Below, in pieces: positions 1-9,686 of a stretch of DNA of 64,000 nucleotides. A program made the translations under genes and the position numbers. Source of the stretch: Agaribacterium sp. ZY112 (GTDB lineage: Bacteria; Pseudomonadota; Gammaproteobacteria; Pseudomonadales; Cellvibrionaceae); NCBI RefSeq assembly GCF_041346925.1, contig NZ_CP166840.1, forward strand, positions 3,157,001-3,221,000. The letters run 5' to 3'. The notes under the pieces were generated by a model that worked only from the letters and a program-made list of their open reading frames with translations, ran no database searches and had not been told where the DNA came from. The number at the start of each line of letters is the position of its first letter. Position 1 is the stretch's first letter.

Positions 1-384
1 TTCACAAGCGGTTGCAAGGAATACCTCTAAGGGCTCGTCACCCACCTCTTCGGCTTTACTCTCTGCTTCTACTTTTAGACAGTCCTCGGTGTCGCGACCA
101 TAACCGCGAGACACCACCGCTACCTTGTAGTTTTGCTGCTGTAAGCGACGTACCAAAGCGATGATAAACGGCGTTTTACCGGTGCCGCCAACACTGATAT
201 TACCTACCACGACCAGCGGCAAGCGCTTATTGCTTTGCTCATTGAGCTTATGGTGTTGAGCTAGCAGTTTTTCTCGTCGCTTGCTACTGAGCTGCTTAAA
301 CAGCAGCTCTAGAGGGTAAAGGCAGGAAAGTGGCCCCGGGCTTTCGGCGTACCAGTGCTTTTCAAAAAAAGCCGCCAAAGACAT
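1..384 (-). CDS. lpxK: Tetraacyldisaccharide 4'-kinase, N-terminal part (cut by window edge)
   Basis: LpxK phosphorylates the 4' position of the lipid A disaccharide at the inner membrane. Only the first 128 codons lie in the window; the gene continues past position 1. The start is the ATG complementary to 382-384. The fragment has the family's short N-terminal hydrophobic/basic stretch and then a P-loop, [12 protein letters not shown], at residues 61-72, followed by a VVSRGYGR segment typical of LpxK. It follows the exbD gene on the same strand after 3 bases, so exbB-exbD-lpxK looks like one transcript. This order is the usual one in Pseudomonas-type genomes. Identification is firm although the C-terminal half is not visible. 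Confidence 0.93.
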   Translation of the reverse strand, partial: MSLAAFFEKHWYAESPGPLSCLYPLELLFKQLSSKRREKLLAQHHKLNEQSNKRLPLVVVGNISVGGTGKTPFIIALVRRLQQQNYKVAVVSRGYGRDTEDCLKVEAESKAEEVGDEPLEVFLATACE

Positions 385-387
385 AAA

Positions 388-807
388 TCAGTCTTTCTCC
401 GGACTGCGTGTTGTCATACTTAAATTAACAAAACCCAGCTGGCCGGCTAAATCCATCACCGACACAATACTTTGATAACTGGCGTTGGCATCTCCGGTAA
501 TAACAAACGGGATAGACGTATCGCCTTGGCTAATGCCTTCTAAAGCAACCTGTAAAGTCGCCGGACGGCTGTCGACTAAAACCTTACCATTGACGGTAAG
601 TGAACCCTGCTGATCAACCACAACTTCAATCTCTTTGGCTTCAACTGGGCGCTTATCGCCACTGGCCTCAGGAAGATCAATCTCTAAGTGGCTTTCTTTG
701 GTGAACGTGGTCGACACCATAAAGAAAATCAATAGCAGAAACACAACGTCAATAAGAGGCGTTAAATTAACGCCCTCTTCTGCGCTGACCTGACGTTTGA
801 ACTTCAT
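388..807 (-). CDS. exbD: ExbD/TolR-family proton channel subunit
   Basis: This 139-residue protein has the ExbD/TolR plan: a short basic cytoplasmic N-terminus, one membrane segment at about residues 16-34 and a periplasmic domain. The segment begins with LTPLIDVVFLLLIFF, and its Asp (residue 20) is the conserved proton-carrying residue of the family. It lies 3 bases after the exbB-like gene and 3 bases before lpxK on the same strand. With ExbB it forms an inner-membrane complex that uses the proton gradient to power an outer-membrane process. The copy next to comEC and lpxK is common in gammaproteobacteria and its energised partner is not known from the sequence. Confidence 0.92.
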   Translation of the reverse strand: MKFKRQVSAEEGVNLTPLIDVVFLLLIFFMVSTTFTKESHLEIDLPEASGDKRPVEAKEIEVVVDQQGSLTVNGKVLVDSRPATLQVALEGISQGDTSIPFVITGDANASYQSIVSVMDLAGQLGFVNLSMTTRSPEKD

Positions 808-810
808 GTT

Positions 811-1437
811 CTAGGCGTCCTTTAAATCAACACGGCGTTCGCTGTGTAAAGCATCAACAAGTTTGACGGATTCTTGCTCCATCAATACAACGAGGCTATC
901 GACACGACGAACAAAAAAGCGATGGGCAATCATTGCAGGAATCGCAACCGTTAAACCCGCAGCAGTGGTAATAAGGGCTTCAGAAATACCACCTGCCAGC
1001 ACTTGAGCATTTCCCGCACCCATTAAGTTAAGAGCGGTAAAGACTTTAATCATACCAATAACCGTACCCAACAAGCCCAACAACGGCGCAATGGCAGCAA
1101 TCGTGCCCAAAGCGCCAAGGTAGCGTTCAAGGTCATGCACCACTTCGCTGGCAGCTTCTTCAATCGAGTCTTTCATAACATCGCGTCCGTGGCGACTGTT
1201 GCTTAAGCCTGCAGCCAAAATACGGCCCAATGATGAGGAGCCACGCAAACGCTTTAACTTAGCAACATCTAATTCTTTATCTTGAATCCAACTCCACACC
1301 TGACCTAACTGGTGCTTAGGAGCAATCTTCTTTGGATTAAGTGTCCAAAAACGCTCTACTGAGATACCGATCACTGCGATCGAACATAAGATAATAGGCA
1401 GCATCAGCCAACCGCCGGAGGTGATAATTTGAAACAC
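811..1437 (-). CDS. exbB: ExbB/TolQ/MotA-family proton channel protein
   Basis: The 208-residue protein has three hydrophobic segments (about residues 10-28, 110-135 and 150-172) in the ExbB/TolQ arrangement, with the hallmark APLLGLLGTVIGMI followed by the conserved Ala/Gly/Thr-rich third segment. It would assemble with the adjacent ExbD into a proton-driven motor in the inner membrane. It is the first gene of a likely exbB-exbD-lpxK operon. A possible ribosome site, AGGAGTG, lies just upstream of the ATG at 1437. Family assignment is secure; whether it serves TonB, Tol or a lipid-export partner cannot be read from the sequence. Confidence 0.92.
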   Translation of the reverse strand: MFQIITSGGWLMLPIILCSIAVIGISVERFWTLNPKKIAPKHQLGQVWSWIQDKELDVAKLKRLRGSSSLGRILAAGLSNSRHGRDVMKDSIEEAASEVVHDLERYLGALGTIAAIAPLLGLLGTVIGMIKVFTALNLMGAGNAQVLAGGISEALITTAAGLTVAIPAMIAHRFFVRRVDSLVVLMEQESVKLVDALHSERRVDLKDA

Positions 1438-1542
1438 CTAGGAACACTCCTAATCGATATAAATCTTCAATTGACCACAAGGCCGAGGGGCTCTAGTAAA
1501 ACACTAAAACCAATTAAGGGGGCTATGATACATAAAAATAAC

Positions 1543-4500
1543 TCAAGGGCAGAAACCTTCGTCACGATACCATCGCCGCCACTGGCTACAGCGCCTAGAA
1601 ATTAAGCTAATCGCCCCTTCTTTAACCACGACATTCAAAGCACCGTGCCAAGCAGTATTCCATACCTTAATACCCAAAGCCTGCGCTCTGTTCAGTACCT
1701 TTTCGCTTGGATGCCCATAACGGTTACGAAAGCCAGAACTAATAATAAGATGCTTAGGTTGCAGATGAGCTAAAAAACGAATGGAAGAAGAGCTTGCACT
1801 GCCATGATGGCCAGCGATCAAAATATCAACCCCCTGGCTCAAATGCTCAGACGCAAGTAACTGCTCTTCAACCTTAGAGCTGACGTCCCCCATAAAAAGA
1901 ATACGGCTAGCAGGCATTAACTCTTTATCAGTTTGCCTAATAATATTGGCCTTGGTATCCATATTTATATCGATCTCCGCATCAAAACCAAGAGTATCAA
2001 GCACGCTAAGCCTATGTTTTGGTGAACCACTAGGTGTGTGTTTAAGCGTTAACAAAAGCACACAGCTACGATCGTTAGCCTGGGCTATATGCCCTGTTGT
2101 GTTTGGCCAAAGCACATCCATACGCCAGCGCGCCGTATCAACTAACATGCCGGCTAAACACGAAGAGAGCTTAAGCTTTTCTAATGACTTAGGCGCTCTA
2201 CCCTGAGCCATGTTTATAAATTCGGTTTGTGAAGCCTGCCAAAGCTGAGCTCTTTTAAACTGTGTTTGTTCTAAGCGCTCTGCCAACACGGCTGCCTCGC
2301 CACTTAAAATCTGGTCGACCTCTAAAGTTTGGACAAATTCTGTAAAAGCACCCGCATGATCGGCATCAGCATGGCTAATAAGTAAGTTATTTAAGCGCAC
2401 CACTTGCTTACGTTCTAACATCGGATATAAAACCGACATTGCAATTGAAAAAGAATCTGAAAAACGCGCCCCTAAGTCGTAAACCCAGTGGTTATTTTCT
2501 AAATTCAAAAAAACAGACAAGCCTTGGCCTGCATCCAACACTTCCAGCTCAATCGCTTTAGAGTCAGGCCACAGCGGTGATTTAACCACAGCGCATGCAA
2601 GGCTAATAAGCCCCATAAACAGCAACGAACAAACTAAAGTCAGCCGCATAACATACATACGTGGTTTAAACGATAGAACCAATACAATTAGAGCACATAC
2701 AAACGCGGAACAAGCTATAAAAGAGTAAAACGCGTCTGGAATAAAAAACGGATTTGTATAGTGAGATACCCACTGCAGGAGACGCTGCTGAGCGTATACA
2801 CACTGATTGGCAGCGGCCAAAACATACATAGCAAAATCAACTGAAAAAACCGAAACAAGCACTGCCCCAAAAATCAAAGGCATAATAATTAAAGCCATAA
2901 AAGGAACAACAATAAAATTGGCTATAGGCGCAAAGAAGCTCACAGGTAAAAAGAAAAACAACAACAGTGGCAACAAGACAAGCCACAGCAGCATTTGAGC
3001 CGTAAGTAAATCCAACAAATAACGTATATATTTATTACCTTTATTTAGCGCCGAAGGTTCACTTACTGTTTTGGTATTAAAGATCTTGTTTAGGGTGTTT
3101 TTTAGTAAATGTGTTAAAACAGCTTTGTTTTCTTGCTCTCTTATAGACAGGCGCTTAGTCTCTGTATTAGACGAAGCAGGCTTATAAAAAGTTGAATCAA
3201 CAGAAACAGACAGAGCAGCAGAGGCGTCAGCAGTAGAGCCATCAGCATTAAGTGGCTTATTTTCTCTAAAAGAAAAAACCAGCAACAAGCTTAATGCCGC
3301 AGAGAAGCTAAGCACAAAACCCGGCTGAGTCGCAGCCATAGGATTTATAAATAACATCAACGCAGCAATAATCACCAAGATATCAAGTGCTTTAACATGG
3401 CGCCCCAATAGAAAACAAAGTTGAAGTAATACAAGAGCAAGAAAGGCCCTTAAAGTAGGCGAAGCCAAGCCTGCCAAATACGCATAGAGCCAAGCGATAT
3501 AACAGGTGCACGATAAATATATAAAACGATAAACAGACAAGCTTAGTAAGAGCAATAAAGGCCGTAATAACCAGCGTAAGGAACACAGGCAAAGTGCAGC
3601 CACCAAACCTACATGAAGCCCTGATATCGCCATCAAGTGAACGGTTCCAGTGTCGCGAAACATTCGCCAATCAACGCTCGTTAACTCCGACCTATCCCCC
3701 AGAACCAGCGCTTTCAAAATCGCACGCTCAGACCAAGGTTGTAATAAATGCTCTATATGTGTTCTTAACTGGGCAAGTACCGTTTTTTTATCTGAAAGTA
3801 AACGTGGAACACCACTCTCTTTAAAATAAAAAACATAACCGGTAGCCACGCTATGTTTACTTAAAAGCCAAGCTTGATAATCAAACCCCCGATGATTCAC
3901 CAAGGATCTGGGTGCTTTTAAGCGCACATAAAACTGCCAGCGCTGACCAAGAGCAAGTGCTCTTCTTGTACGCCAACTTAAGCGAATGGAGTGGCCTCTT
4001 AACTTATCGATAGCTTGGTCAAGCGCTTGGTCGCGCCCTAGCTTGCTAACTTGACCACGGATATCGTCCTGAAGTTGTACAAGTTGAGCATCTTCAATAA
4101 AAAACTCAAAACGTGCTGTATCCGCAGTTTGCTCTAATCGACTTTGTAATTGCCCACGTACAAGTATCGACCTGCCTTCTAACTCGGCGTGTAACTGCTG
4201 ACTTATTTGCTTTTGTACTTGTGATTCAGCCAGTATGAATAAAGCACAAGTACTGCTAAAAAGAAGCAAAACTGTGCCTATCTTATGCCTAAAACAGTCC
4301 TTATAAGGCACTCTGTAATTGTATTCGCTGAGATAAAAAGCTGGCTTAACTAAGCTCCTTAATGATTGAGGTTGTTGGTTTCCACAAAGAGCAACAAATA
4401 CCAAGTAAAACAGAGCCATCAGCCAGGCAAGGCGAAGCAGGCAAGAAATGACGTACTGGCTAGATTCAGCCGAGCCATAAACAGATATAAATATAGCTGC

Positions 4501-4587
4501 AATAAAAATGCATAAATAGCTTCGTAGACTCACGGGCGTCCTTGTCCATGTCTCGAAATAATCAATTTCTTGTTTTATAAACCACAA
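1543..4587 (-). CDS. comEC: DNA internalisation / competence protein ComEC/Rec2
   Basis: ComEC forms the inner-membrane channel that brings single-stranded DNA into the cytoplasm during natural transformation. The 1014-residue protein has the complete plan: N-terminal membrane segments, an OB-like periplasmic region near residues 120-240, a competence domain with many membrane helices (MAISGLHVGLVAAL is the family signature), and a C-terminal metallo-beta-lactamase domain. The last carries the metal motif ISHADADHAGAF and a later AGHHGSASSSS segment. A hydrophilic insert near residues 440-520 breaks the membrane region. The gene is upstream of exbB-exbD-lpxK on the same strand, the usual order. 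Together with the ComFB-like gene at 52.3 kb it hints at transformation ability. Confidence 0.93.
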   Translation of the reverse strand: MWFIKQEIDYFETWTRTPVSLRSYLCIFIAAIFISVYGSAESSQYVISCLLRLAWLMALFYLVFVALCGNQQPQSLRSLVKPAFYLSEYNYRVPYKDCFRHKIGTVLLLFSSTCALFILAESQVQKQISQQLHAELEGRSILVRGQLQSRLEQTADTARFEFFIEDAQLVQLQDDIRGQVSKLGRDQALDQAIDKLRGHSIRLSWRTRRALALGQRWQFYVRLKAPRSLVNHRGFDYQAWLLSKHSVATGYVFYFKESGVPRLLSDKKTVLAQLRTHIEHLLQPWSERAILKALVLGDRSELTSVDWRMFRDTGTVHLMAISGLHVGLVAALCLCSLRWLLRPLLLLLSLSVYRFIYLSCTCYIAWLYAYLAGLASPTLRAFLALVLLQLCFLLGRHVKALDILVIIAALMLFINPMAATQPGFVLSFSAALSLLLVFSFRENKPLNADGSTADASAALSVSVDSTFYKPASSNTETKRLSIREQENKAVLTHLLKNTLNKIFNTKTVSEPSALNKGNKYIRYLLDLLTAQMLLWLVLLPLLLFFFLPVSFFAPIANFIVVPFMALIIMPLIFGAVLVSVFSVDFAMYVLAAANQCVYAQQRLLQWVSHYTNPFFIPDAFYSFIACSAFVCALIVLVLSFKPRMYVMRLTLVCSLLFMGLISLACAVVKSPLWPDSKAIELEVLDAGQGLSVFLNLENNHWVYDLGARFSDSFSIAMSVLYPMLERKQVVRLNNLLISHADADHAGAFTEFVQTLEVDQILSGEAAVLAERLEQTQFKRAQLWQASQTEFINMAQGRAPKSLEKLKLSSCLAGMLVDTARWRMDVLWPNTTGHIAQANDRSCVLLLTLKHTPSGSPKHRLSVLDTLGFDAEIDINMDTKANIIRQTDKELMPASRILFMGDVSSKVEEQLLASEHLSQGVDILIAGHHGSASSSSIRFLAHLQPKHLIISSGFRNRYGHPSEKVLNRAQALGIKVWNTAWHGALNVVVKEGAISLISRRCSQWRRWYRDEGFCP

Positions 4588-4795
4588 GGCAGTGGCAAAA
4601 TCCTATATACCAGCAATTAAAGTAAAGTAGTCGACTAAGCTTATTTCAAGCTGATCAAAACTTAAGCCAAACGACTACTATTTAACAGACTGAAGAACTG
4701 AAGACTCGACTATATTGAGACAGATCACTGCTCAATCTAGCCACTGCCAAACGAAGTCGGCATAATACCGCCTCAATTTATGTAGCTGAGCCCTA

Positions 4796-5320
4796 ATGCC
4801 CCGTAAGCTGTTAAAAAGATGGACTCCCGACCCGAAGGATATTCATGGCAACCCTGCCCTGAAATTTTTGGGCACTATGCTGCATGACCCCAACCTCTTT
4901 CATTTAAATCGCCACAGCGTTTCTGTTGCCTGCTTTGTAGGCTTGTTTATCGCTTTTATGCCCATCCCAGGGCAAATTCCCTTAGCTGCACTGGCGGCCT
5001 TGAGATTACGTTGCAACCTGCCCTTGGCGGTTATCCTTGTTTGGATCAGCAACCCACTGACCATGCCTATTATTTTTTATCTAGAGTACAAACTTGGCAG
5101 TGGTATTTTGATGCAAACAGGCGCAGAGTTCAGTTTCGATTTTAGCTGGCAGTGGTTTAAAACGGTCTTCCCTAGTATTTGGCAACCACTGCTGTTGGGC
5201 TCATTTATTTGCAGCGTGTTTTTTGGCTGTGTCGGCTACTTGTCAATACAGTGGTTTTGGCGCTGGCATGTCGTCGACCGATGGAAACAACGCCAAGCAC
5301 GCAAGAAAAACCAAGCTTAA
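4796..5320 (+). CDS. DUF2062 membrane protein
   Basis: This 174-residue protein belongs to the DUF2062 family of small inner-membrane proteins. A charged N-terminus (MPRKLLKRW) is followed by a membrane hairpin with the family sequence FIAFMPIPGQ and the segment WISNPLTMPIIF, then a last membrane segment near residues 140-160 and a basic tail. The ATG at 4796 fits the conserved N-terminus. It is divergent from comEC and convergent with lolE, a neighbourhood shared with Pseudomonas. Its biochemical role is not established. Confidence 0.88.
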   Translation: MPRKLLKRWTPDPKDIHGNPALKFLGTMLHDPNLFHLNRHSVSVACFVGLFIAFMPIPGQIPLAALAALRLRCNLPLAVILVWISNPLTMPIIFYLEYKLGSGILMQTGAEFSFDFSWQWFKTVFPSIWQPLLLGSFICSVFFGCVGYLSIQWFWRWHVVDRWKQRQARKKNQA

Positions 5321-5464
5321 TAGCACGCCCCACTCAAGCATGCGTATATGCATCAATAGACTGCCCTTGTTGGCTCCGAGATACAAAGAATATCAGCAAC
5401 AAAGCAATTAAGGTTTGCCTGTAAGTGGTGTTGAATGGCCCATACCGTGAAACGCGGCAAGAGC

Positions 5465-6718
5465 CTATTCGTAGCGCAATACATCCGCCGGCTGTAAACG
5501 AGAGGCCTGCCATGCGGGATAGATAGTCGCCATCAACACTAACACCATCGACACCGAAGCCACTTGCACCATATCCTCTAGGCGAACTTCTACCGGTAAT
5601 TCCGTTAGTGGGTAGACGTCAGAATGCATAAACTGCAAGCCTAAACCCTGTTGCAATAACGTCACAACAGGTTCAAGCGCCAGCACCATCAACAAGCCCA
5701 GCCCCAAACCTAAAGCAACACCCAACAAGCCAATAACTAAACCCTGGCAAATAAAGAGCTTAAGAATATCAAAAGAGCTTGCGCCGAGGGTTCGTAAAAT
5801 CGCAATACTGGCTTGCTTTTCAAGCACAACAAGAGTCAGAGTCGACACCACATTAAACGCCGCCAAAGCCACAATTAAGGACATCAATAAGGCCACCATG
5901 CGCTTGCTCATTTGAATAGCGTGATACAAGTTGCCATGAGTTCGCTGCCAATTAGTCTGGTACCAAGTAGGCCCTAAGTGATTTGCTACTCGCATAGCCA
6001 GCCACGGGGCATCATTTAGATCATCAAACTGCAAACGCAAGCCATCCATGCGCCCAGTTAAGCTCGCGCCACGTAGACCATCTAAAGCATCAACAGGCGC
6101 TAAAACTAAAGACTCGTCCAATTCAGAGTGTGTCTCTAGTACCGCTGCCATCGTTAAATAACTGATTTTGGCTGTGCGCCCTGCATTTTTACCGGGCGAT
6201 ACCAGCATTAGCTCCGAGCCTGGTTGAGCATCTAATTTTTTTGCTAAGGCCGCGCCAAGCACTATGGATTGAGAACCTGGTTTTAATGCCTCAAGTGCCT
6301 CCTCAGAGGCAAAGTCACTCAGGCGAGAAAGTTGCAGTTCACGTTCTAAATCCACGCCAAAAATTAATGCCGGTTCAACCTCACCACGTGAACTTAACAA
6401 GGCCTGAACACGTACAAACGGCGCAACCGCTTTAACACCTTCTAGACCTTCAACTTCGGCCACTTTTTCTTGCCAGTTTTCAATGCCGCCAACTTCAAAC
6501 ACCGAAGCTTGAGGTAAAAACCCCAAAATGCGATCTTTAAGCTCTCGCTCAAAACCATTCATAACCGACAAAACCAACACCAACAAGCTGATGCCGACAA
6601 CAAGACCGGCCATAGAAATAGCCGATAAAAAAGACAACATACCGCTTTTTTTAGTACTGCCGGCGTTACGTGTATAGCGCCAAGCAACGCTAACTGGCCA
6701 AGCACTCATGCTGCGCAC
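5465..6718 (-). CDS. lolE: Lipoprotein-releasing ABC transporter permease LolE
   Basis: LolE is one of two permease subunits of LolCDE, which extracts outer-membrane lipoproteins from the inner membrane and hands them to LolA. The 417-residue protein has the four-helix FtsX/MacB-type plan: one helix near residues 27-52 with the family sequence LVLSVMNGFERELK, a large periplasmic domain, and three C-terminal helices. It closes the operon lolC-lolD-lolE, overlapping lolD by 13 bases. The two permeases here are clearly paralogous; the labels C and E rest on operon position only. Confidence 0.92.
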   Translation of the reverse strand: MRSMSAWPVSVAWRYTRNAGSTKKSGMLSFLSAISMAGLVVGISLLVLVLSVMNGFERELKDRILGFLPQASVFEVGGIENWQEKVAEVEGLEGVKAVAPFVRVQALLSSRGEVEPALIFGVDLERELQLSRLSDFASEEALEALKPGSQSIVLGAALAKKLDAQPGSELMLVSPGKNAGRTAKISYLTMAAVLETHSELDESLVLAPVDALDGLRGASLTGRMDGLRLQFDDLNDAPWLAMRVANHLGPTWYQTNWQRTHGNLYHAIQMSKRMVALLMSLIVALAAFNVVSTLTLVVLEKQASIAILRTLGASSFDILKLFICQGLVIGLLGVALGLGLGLLMVLALEPVVTLLQQGLGLQFMHSDVYPLTELPVEVRLEDMVQVASVSMVLVLMATIYPAWQASRLQPADVLRYE

Positions 6719-7395
6719 TGCTCGACTAAGATGCCGTCTTCTAATAACAACTGCCGGTCTAAACGCTGAGCTAGGTGTTCATCATGGGTAACAACAATAA
6801 AAGCCGTGCCTAGCTCTTCGCTCAGCTCATCAATCAGGCTATGAATATTGGCCGCGTTTTTCTTATCCAAATTACCTGTTGGCTCATCCAACAACACACA
6901 ACCAGGCTGAGTCGCCAATGCTCGAGCTATCGCAGCACGCTGGCGCTCACCGCCACTGAGCTGTGAGGGTTTATGAGCCATGCGCTCAGCTAAACCCACA
7001 CGCGTCAATAAATCCTGCGCCTTTTGATCGCGTTCACGTGCGCCAACGCCGCCAATACGCAAAGGCATGCTGACATTTTCTAACGCCGTAAACTCAGGTA
7101 ATAGGTGATGAAACTGATATACAAAACCCAGGCTCTGATTGCGAATGCGCCCGCGCTGGTTATCGCCAAGTTCAGAAAAGCGCTGGCCATTTATAAGCAC
7201 CGTGCCCTCACTTGGCTGATCTAAGCCCCCCAAAACATTTAACAATGTTGACTTACCGCTGCCTGAAGCACCAATCACAGCGATGCGCTCCGAGCGATGA
7301 ACTTTCAAGTTAATGCCGCGCAGAACCGCTAGAGTTTGGCCAACTTCGCTGTAGGATTTATGTAGATCCTGACATTCAAGAATGATATTGCTCAT
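6706..7395 (-). CDS. lolD: Lipoprotein-releasing ABC transporter ATPase LolD
   Basis: LolD is the cytoplasmic ATPase of LolCDE. The 229-residue sequence has a Walker A motif (IGASGSGKST, residues 41-50), a Q-loop region with FVYQFHHLLPEFTALENV, the LolD-specific stretch found in this family, the signature LSGGERQRAA at 146-155, Walker B VLLDEP around 167-172 and a switch histidine in VVTHDEH. It sits between the two permease genes, 3 bases after lolC and overlapping lolE by 13 bases, so translation is likely coupled. Confidence 0.95.
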   Translation of the reverse strand: MSNIILECQDLHKSYSEVGQTLAVLRGINLKVHRSERIAVIGASGSGKSTLLNVLGGLDQPSEGTVLINGQRFSELGDNQRGRIRNQSLGFVYQFHHLLPEFTALENVSMPLRIGGVGARERDQKAQDLLTRVGLAERMAHKPSQLSGGERQRAAIARALATQPGCVLLDEPTGNLDKKNAANIHSLIDELSEELGTAFIVVTHDEHLAQRLDRQLLLEDGILVEQCAA

Positions 7396-7398
7396 GAT

Positions 7399-8640
7399 TT
7401 AACTGTCGTATCGCATTGCTTCGGCAGGCTCGATTAACGAAGCCTTCCAAGCGGGAAATAAAGTAGCAAGTAAGGTACTGAGCACAGCCATGCCGGTCAC
7501 CCAGAGCGTATCGCTTAGTTGCCATAATGAAGGAATACTGGTTACAAAATAAACGCTTGGGTCAAACACCTGTAAACCCAAAGTACGCTCAATGAAATCA
7601 ACAATATCAGGTAAATAAATCGCTACAGGTACGCCAACACCGACCCCCATCGCGACACCTAAAAAACCAGTAGCAGCTCCCTGAGTTACAAACACTTGCA
7701 CAACTTGCATACGGCGCAGGCCCATAGTACGCAACACAGCGATATCGGATTTTTTCTCATTCACCATCATAATCAAGCTGGTAATAATGTTAAAAGCCGC
7801 CACCGCGATAATAATACCAAGCAATAAGCCCGTGACGGTTTTCTCAAGCTTGACCGCCCTAAACAAACTACCTTGACTCTGACTCCAGTCTCGCACTTGA
7901 AACTTAGCCCCCAAGGTTTGAGCAAGTGCGGCGGAATCGGCCGGAGCCTGATATAAATCGTGATAGCGCAAGCGCATGCCGTCAATATTATCGCCATAGG
8001 CAAATAAACGCTGAGCATCACGTAAATGAATAAGAGCTAAATTTTGATCCACACTGGCGCCCGCTTCAAATAAAGCCCTGACTGTAAATTGTCGACTGCG
8101 CGGAAACACACCCGCAAAAGTAATAGACAGTTTAGGTAAAGTAATACGTACCTTGTCACCTACTTGCACGCCAAGCGAGTACGCCAGCAAACGACCAAGA
8201 GCGATACCATATTCACCAGCTTGAAGGTCTTGCATTTGCCCACGCACAAAGAAGTCAGCCATAGGGCTAACATGCTGCTCAAGCTCTGGCTCAACCGCCT
8301 CAAGTTCAATACCTTTAACTACTCGCCCAGAAGCGATCAACACATTTGAACGAATATAAGGTGAGCTAGCTACAATCTGCTCACGAGCATCTAACTGGGC
8401 TTGTAAAGCCGCCCAATCACTTAGCTTTTCGGCACCTTCAACATGACTGTGCGGCAATACACGCAATAAACGCTGCTTTAACTCATAGTCAAAACCATTC
8501 ATCACCGACAAAACCACAATCAGCGCAAACACACCCAGTGCCATCCCCCCTGTCGCAAAGAGGCTGACAAAAGATAAAAAGCCGGATGATCGCTTGCTTC
8601 GCGTATAACGCAAGCCAATAAAAGCTGCTGCCGAATTCAT
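7399..8640 (-). CDS. lolC: Lipoprotein-releasing ABC transporter permease LolC
   Basis: First gene of the lolCDE operon. The 413-residue protein has an N-terminal helix (GVFALIVVLSVMNGFDYELK), a periplasmic domain of about 200 residues and three C-terminal helices ending with the FPAWKASLIEPAEAMRYD tail typical of LolC/LolE permeases. It forms the lipoprotein-extracting complex with LolD and LolE in the inner membrane. Its start faces the PilZ gene across a short divergent promoter region containing a 16-base palindrome. Confidence 0.92.
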   Translation of the reverse strand: MNSAAAFIGLRYTRSKRSSGFLSFVSLFATGGMALGVFALIVVLSVMNGFDYELKQRLLRVLPHSHVEGAEKLSDWAALQAQLDAREQIVASSPYIRSNVLIASGRVVKGIELEAVEPELEQHVSPMADFFVRGQMQDLQAGEYGIALGRLLAYSLGVQVGDKVRITLPKLSITFAGVFPRSRQFTVRALFEAGASVDQNLALIHLRDAQRLFAYGDNIDGMRLRYHDLYQAPADSAALAQTLGAKFQVRDWSQSQGSLFRAVKLEKTVTGLLLGIIIAVAAFNIITSLIMMVNEKKSDIAVLRTMGLRRMQVVQVFVTQGAATGFLGVAMGVGVGVPVAIYLPDIVDFIERTLGLQVFDPSVYFVTSIPSLWQLSDTLWVTGMAVLSTLLATLFPAWKASLIEPAEAMRYDS

Positions 8641-8686
8641 ACTAAATAGGACATTAAGAAAAGGCCGAGAGTCTACCTTATTTCCT

Positions 8687-8702
8687 TAGCCTGCGCAGGC
8701 TA
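8687..8702. promoter_or_regulatory. 16-base perfect palindrome between lolC and the PilZ gene
   Basis: The sequence TAGCCTGCGCAGGCTA is a perfect palindrome. It lies 47 bases before the lolC start and 62 bases before the PilZ gene start, in a divergent intergenic region. It could be a dimeric repressor site or a small hairpin. No run of T follows on either side, so it is unlikely to be an intrinsic terminator. The regulator is unknown. Confidence 0.35.
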
Positions 8703-8763
8703 GGCTTGCAGAATCGACAACTAAGACCATAGTTATAAGTGGATAGTCACCTTGGTTATAGCC

Positions 8764-9351
8764 ATGCCCAACGACAATAAAAAAGGCGCCGAACGCCGAG
8801 ACTCATTTCGAATAGACGAAGATGTACACTTTGAATTCAAATTGGCATCAAGTAGCTCCATTGAAGATATTCATGTTAATGACGTTTTCGAAGACGACGA
8901 TGCACTTGGACTTATCAATCAATTTAATCAGCTCGATGAGCGCGGCTTAAAAGCACTTGGACTGATTAGTGAAAAAAACCACCTGCTTGGCGATTTTTTA
9001 AGCAACCTTAATAAAAAAGTAGAACTACTTAGCCGGCAAATACTGCTCAATTCAAGTGACAGCCTTAACAGCCGGCCCAAAACTCGTGTGAGCTTAAGTG
9101 AAGATGGTATCGGTTTTATCTGTGATCGCTCTCTTTACAAGGGCAGCTACATTGCCATGCGGCTTATTTTCCTGCCAAACTACGCGGTAGTATCCACCTA
9201 TGCGCAAATTTTGCGATGCGTACAAAAAGATGAGAAATATCAGGTTGCAGCAAAGTTCCATCAAATTTACGATAAAGACAGGCAAACCATCGTGCGCCAA
9301 GTAATGCGCTCACAAATAGCCGCAAAAAAAGCCGCCAGCTCTGCAAACTAA
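8764..9351 (+). CDS. PilZ-domain protein (predicted cyclic-di-GMP binding)
   Basis: The roughly 195-residue protein opens with a basic RRDSFRID segment, the RxxxR-type motif that binds cyclic-di-GMP in PilZ proteins, and continues through a charged helical insert to a second part with VSLSEDGIGF, matching the (D/N)xSxxG motif. The insert between the motifs is long (about 90 residues), unlike minimal PilZ proteins, and is predicted from composition to be largely helical. I chose the ATG at 8764; an in-frame TTG 12 bases earlier is the other option. It lies 11 bases before the next small exported-protein gene, so the two may be co-transcribed. Target process unknown. Confidence 0.8.
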   Translation: MPNDNKKGAERRDSFRIDEDVHFEFKLASSSSIEDIHVNDVFEDDDALGLINQFNQLDERGLKALGLISEKNHLLGDFLSNLNKKVELLSRQILLNSSDSLNSRPKTRVSLSEDGIGFICDRSLYKGSYIAMRLIFLPNYAVVSTYAQILRCVQKDEKYQVAAKFHQIYDKDRQTIVRQVMRSQIAAKKAASSAN

Positions 9352-9362
9352 GGAAAAGCTAA

Positions 9363-9677
9363 ATGAAATTACTACCCGCCCTATTGATGACAGGCCTATT
9401 ATGTAGCATGCCAGCACTTGCAGACGAGCTAAGCATGCCAAGCGATACCCCAAGCGACGCCGCTGATATCAACAAACCCAGTAAATCAATGACAAAAGCC
9501 TCGGTTGAAGCCCAATACGGCTCCCCCGAAAGCCGCCACGGCCCTTCAGGCGAGCCCCCTATCTACTACTGGGAATACCCCTACTTCACCGTCTATTTTG
9601 AAGGTGACCACGTTATCCACTCTGTCGCCAAGTATAAAAACAGAAAAGCCATGCAAGAAGAATATCGAGATCAATAA
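9363..9677 (+). CDS. Small exported protein, function unknown
   Basis: This 104-residue protein has a clear signal peptide (a Lys followed by hydrophobic LLPALLMTGLLCSMPALA, with cleavage likely after ALA at residue 20). The mature part is rich in Pro, Ser and Tyr and contains SVEAQYGSPESRHGPSG and a Trp-Glu-Tyr-Pro segment. Short proteins of this build recur in gammaproteobacteria, but I know no function for them. It follows the PilZ gene after 11 bases, with a weak AAGGAAAAGC ribosome site just before the ATG. Confidence 0.75.
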   Translation: MKLLPALLMTGLLCSMPALADELSMPSDTPSDAADINKPSKSMTKASVEAQYGSPESRHGPSGEPPIYYWEYPYFTVYFEGDHVIHSVAKYKNRKAMQEEYRDQ

Positions 9678-9686
9678 TAACCACAG

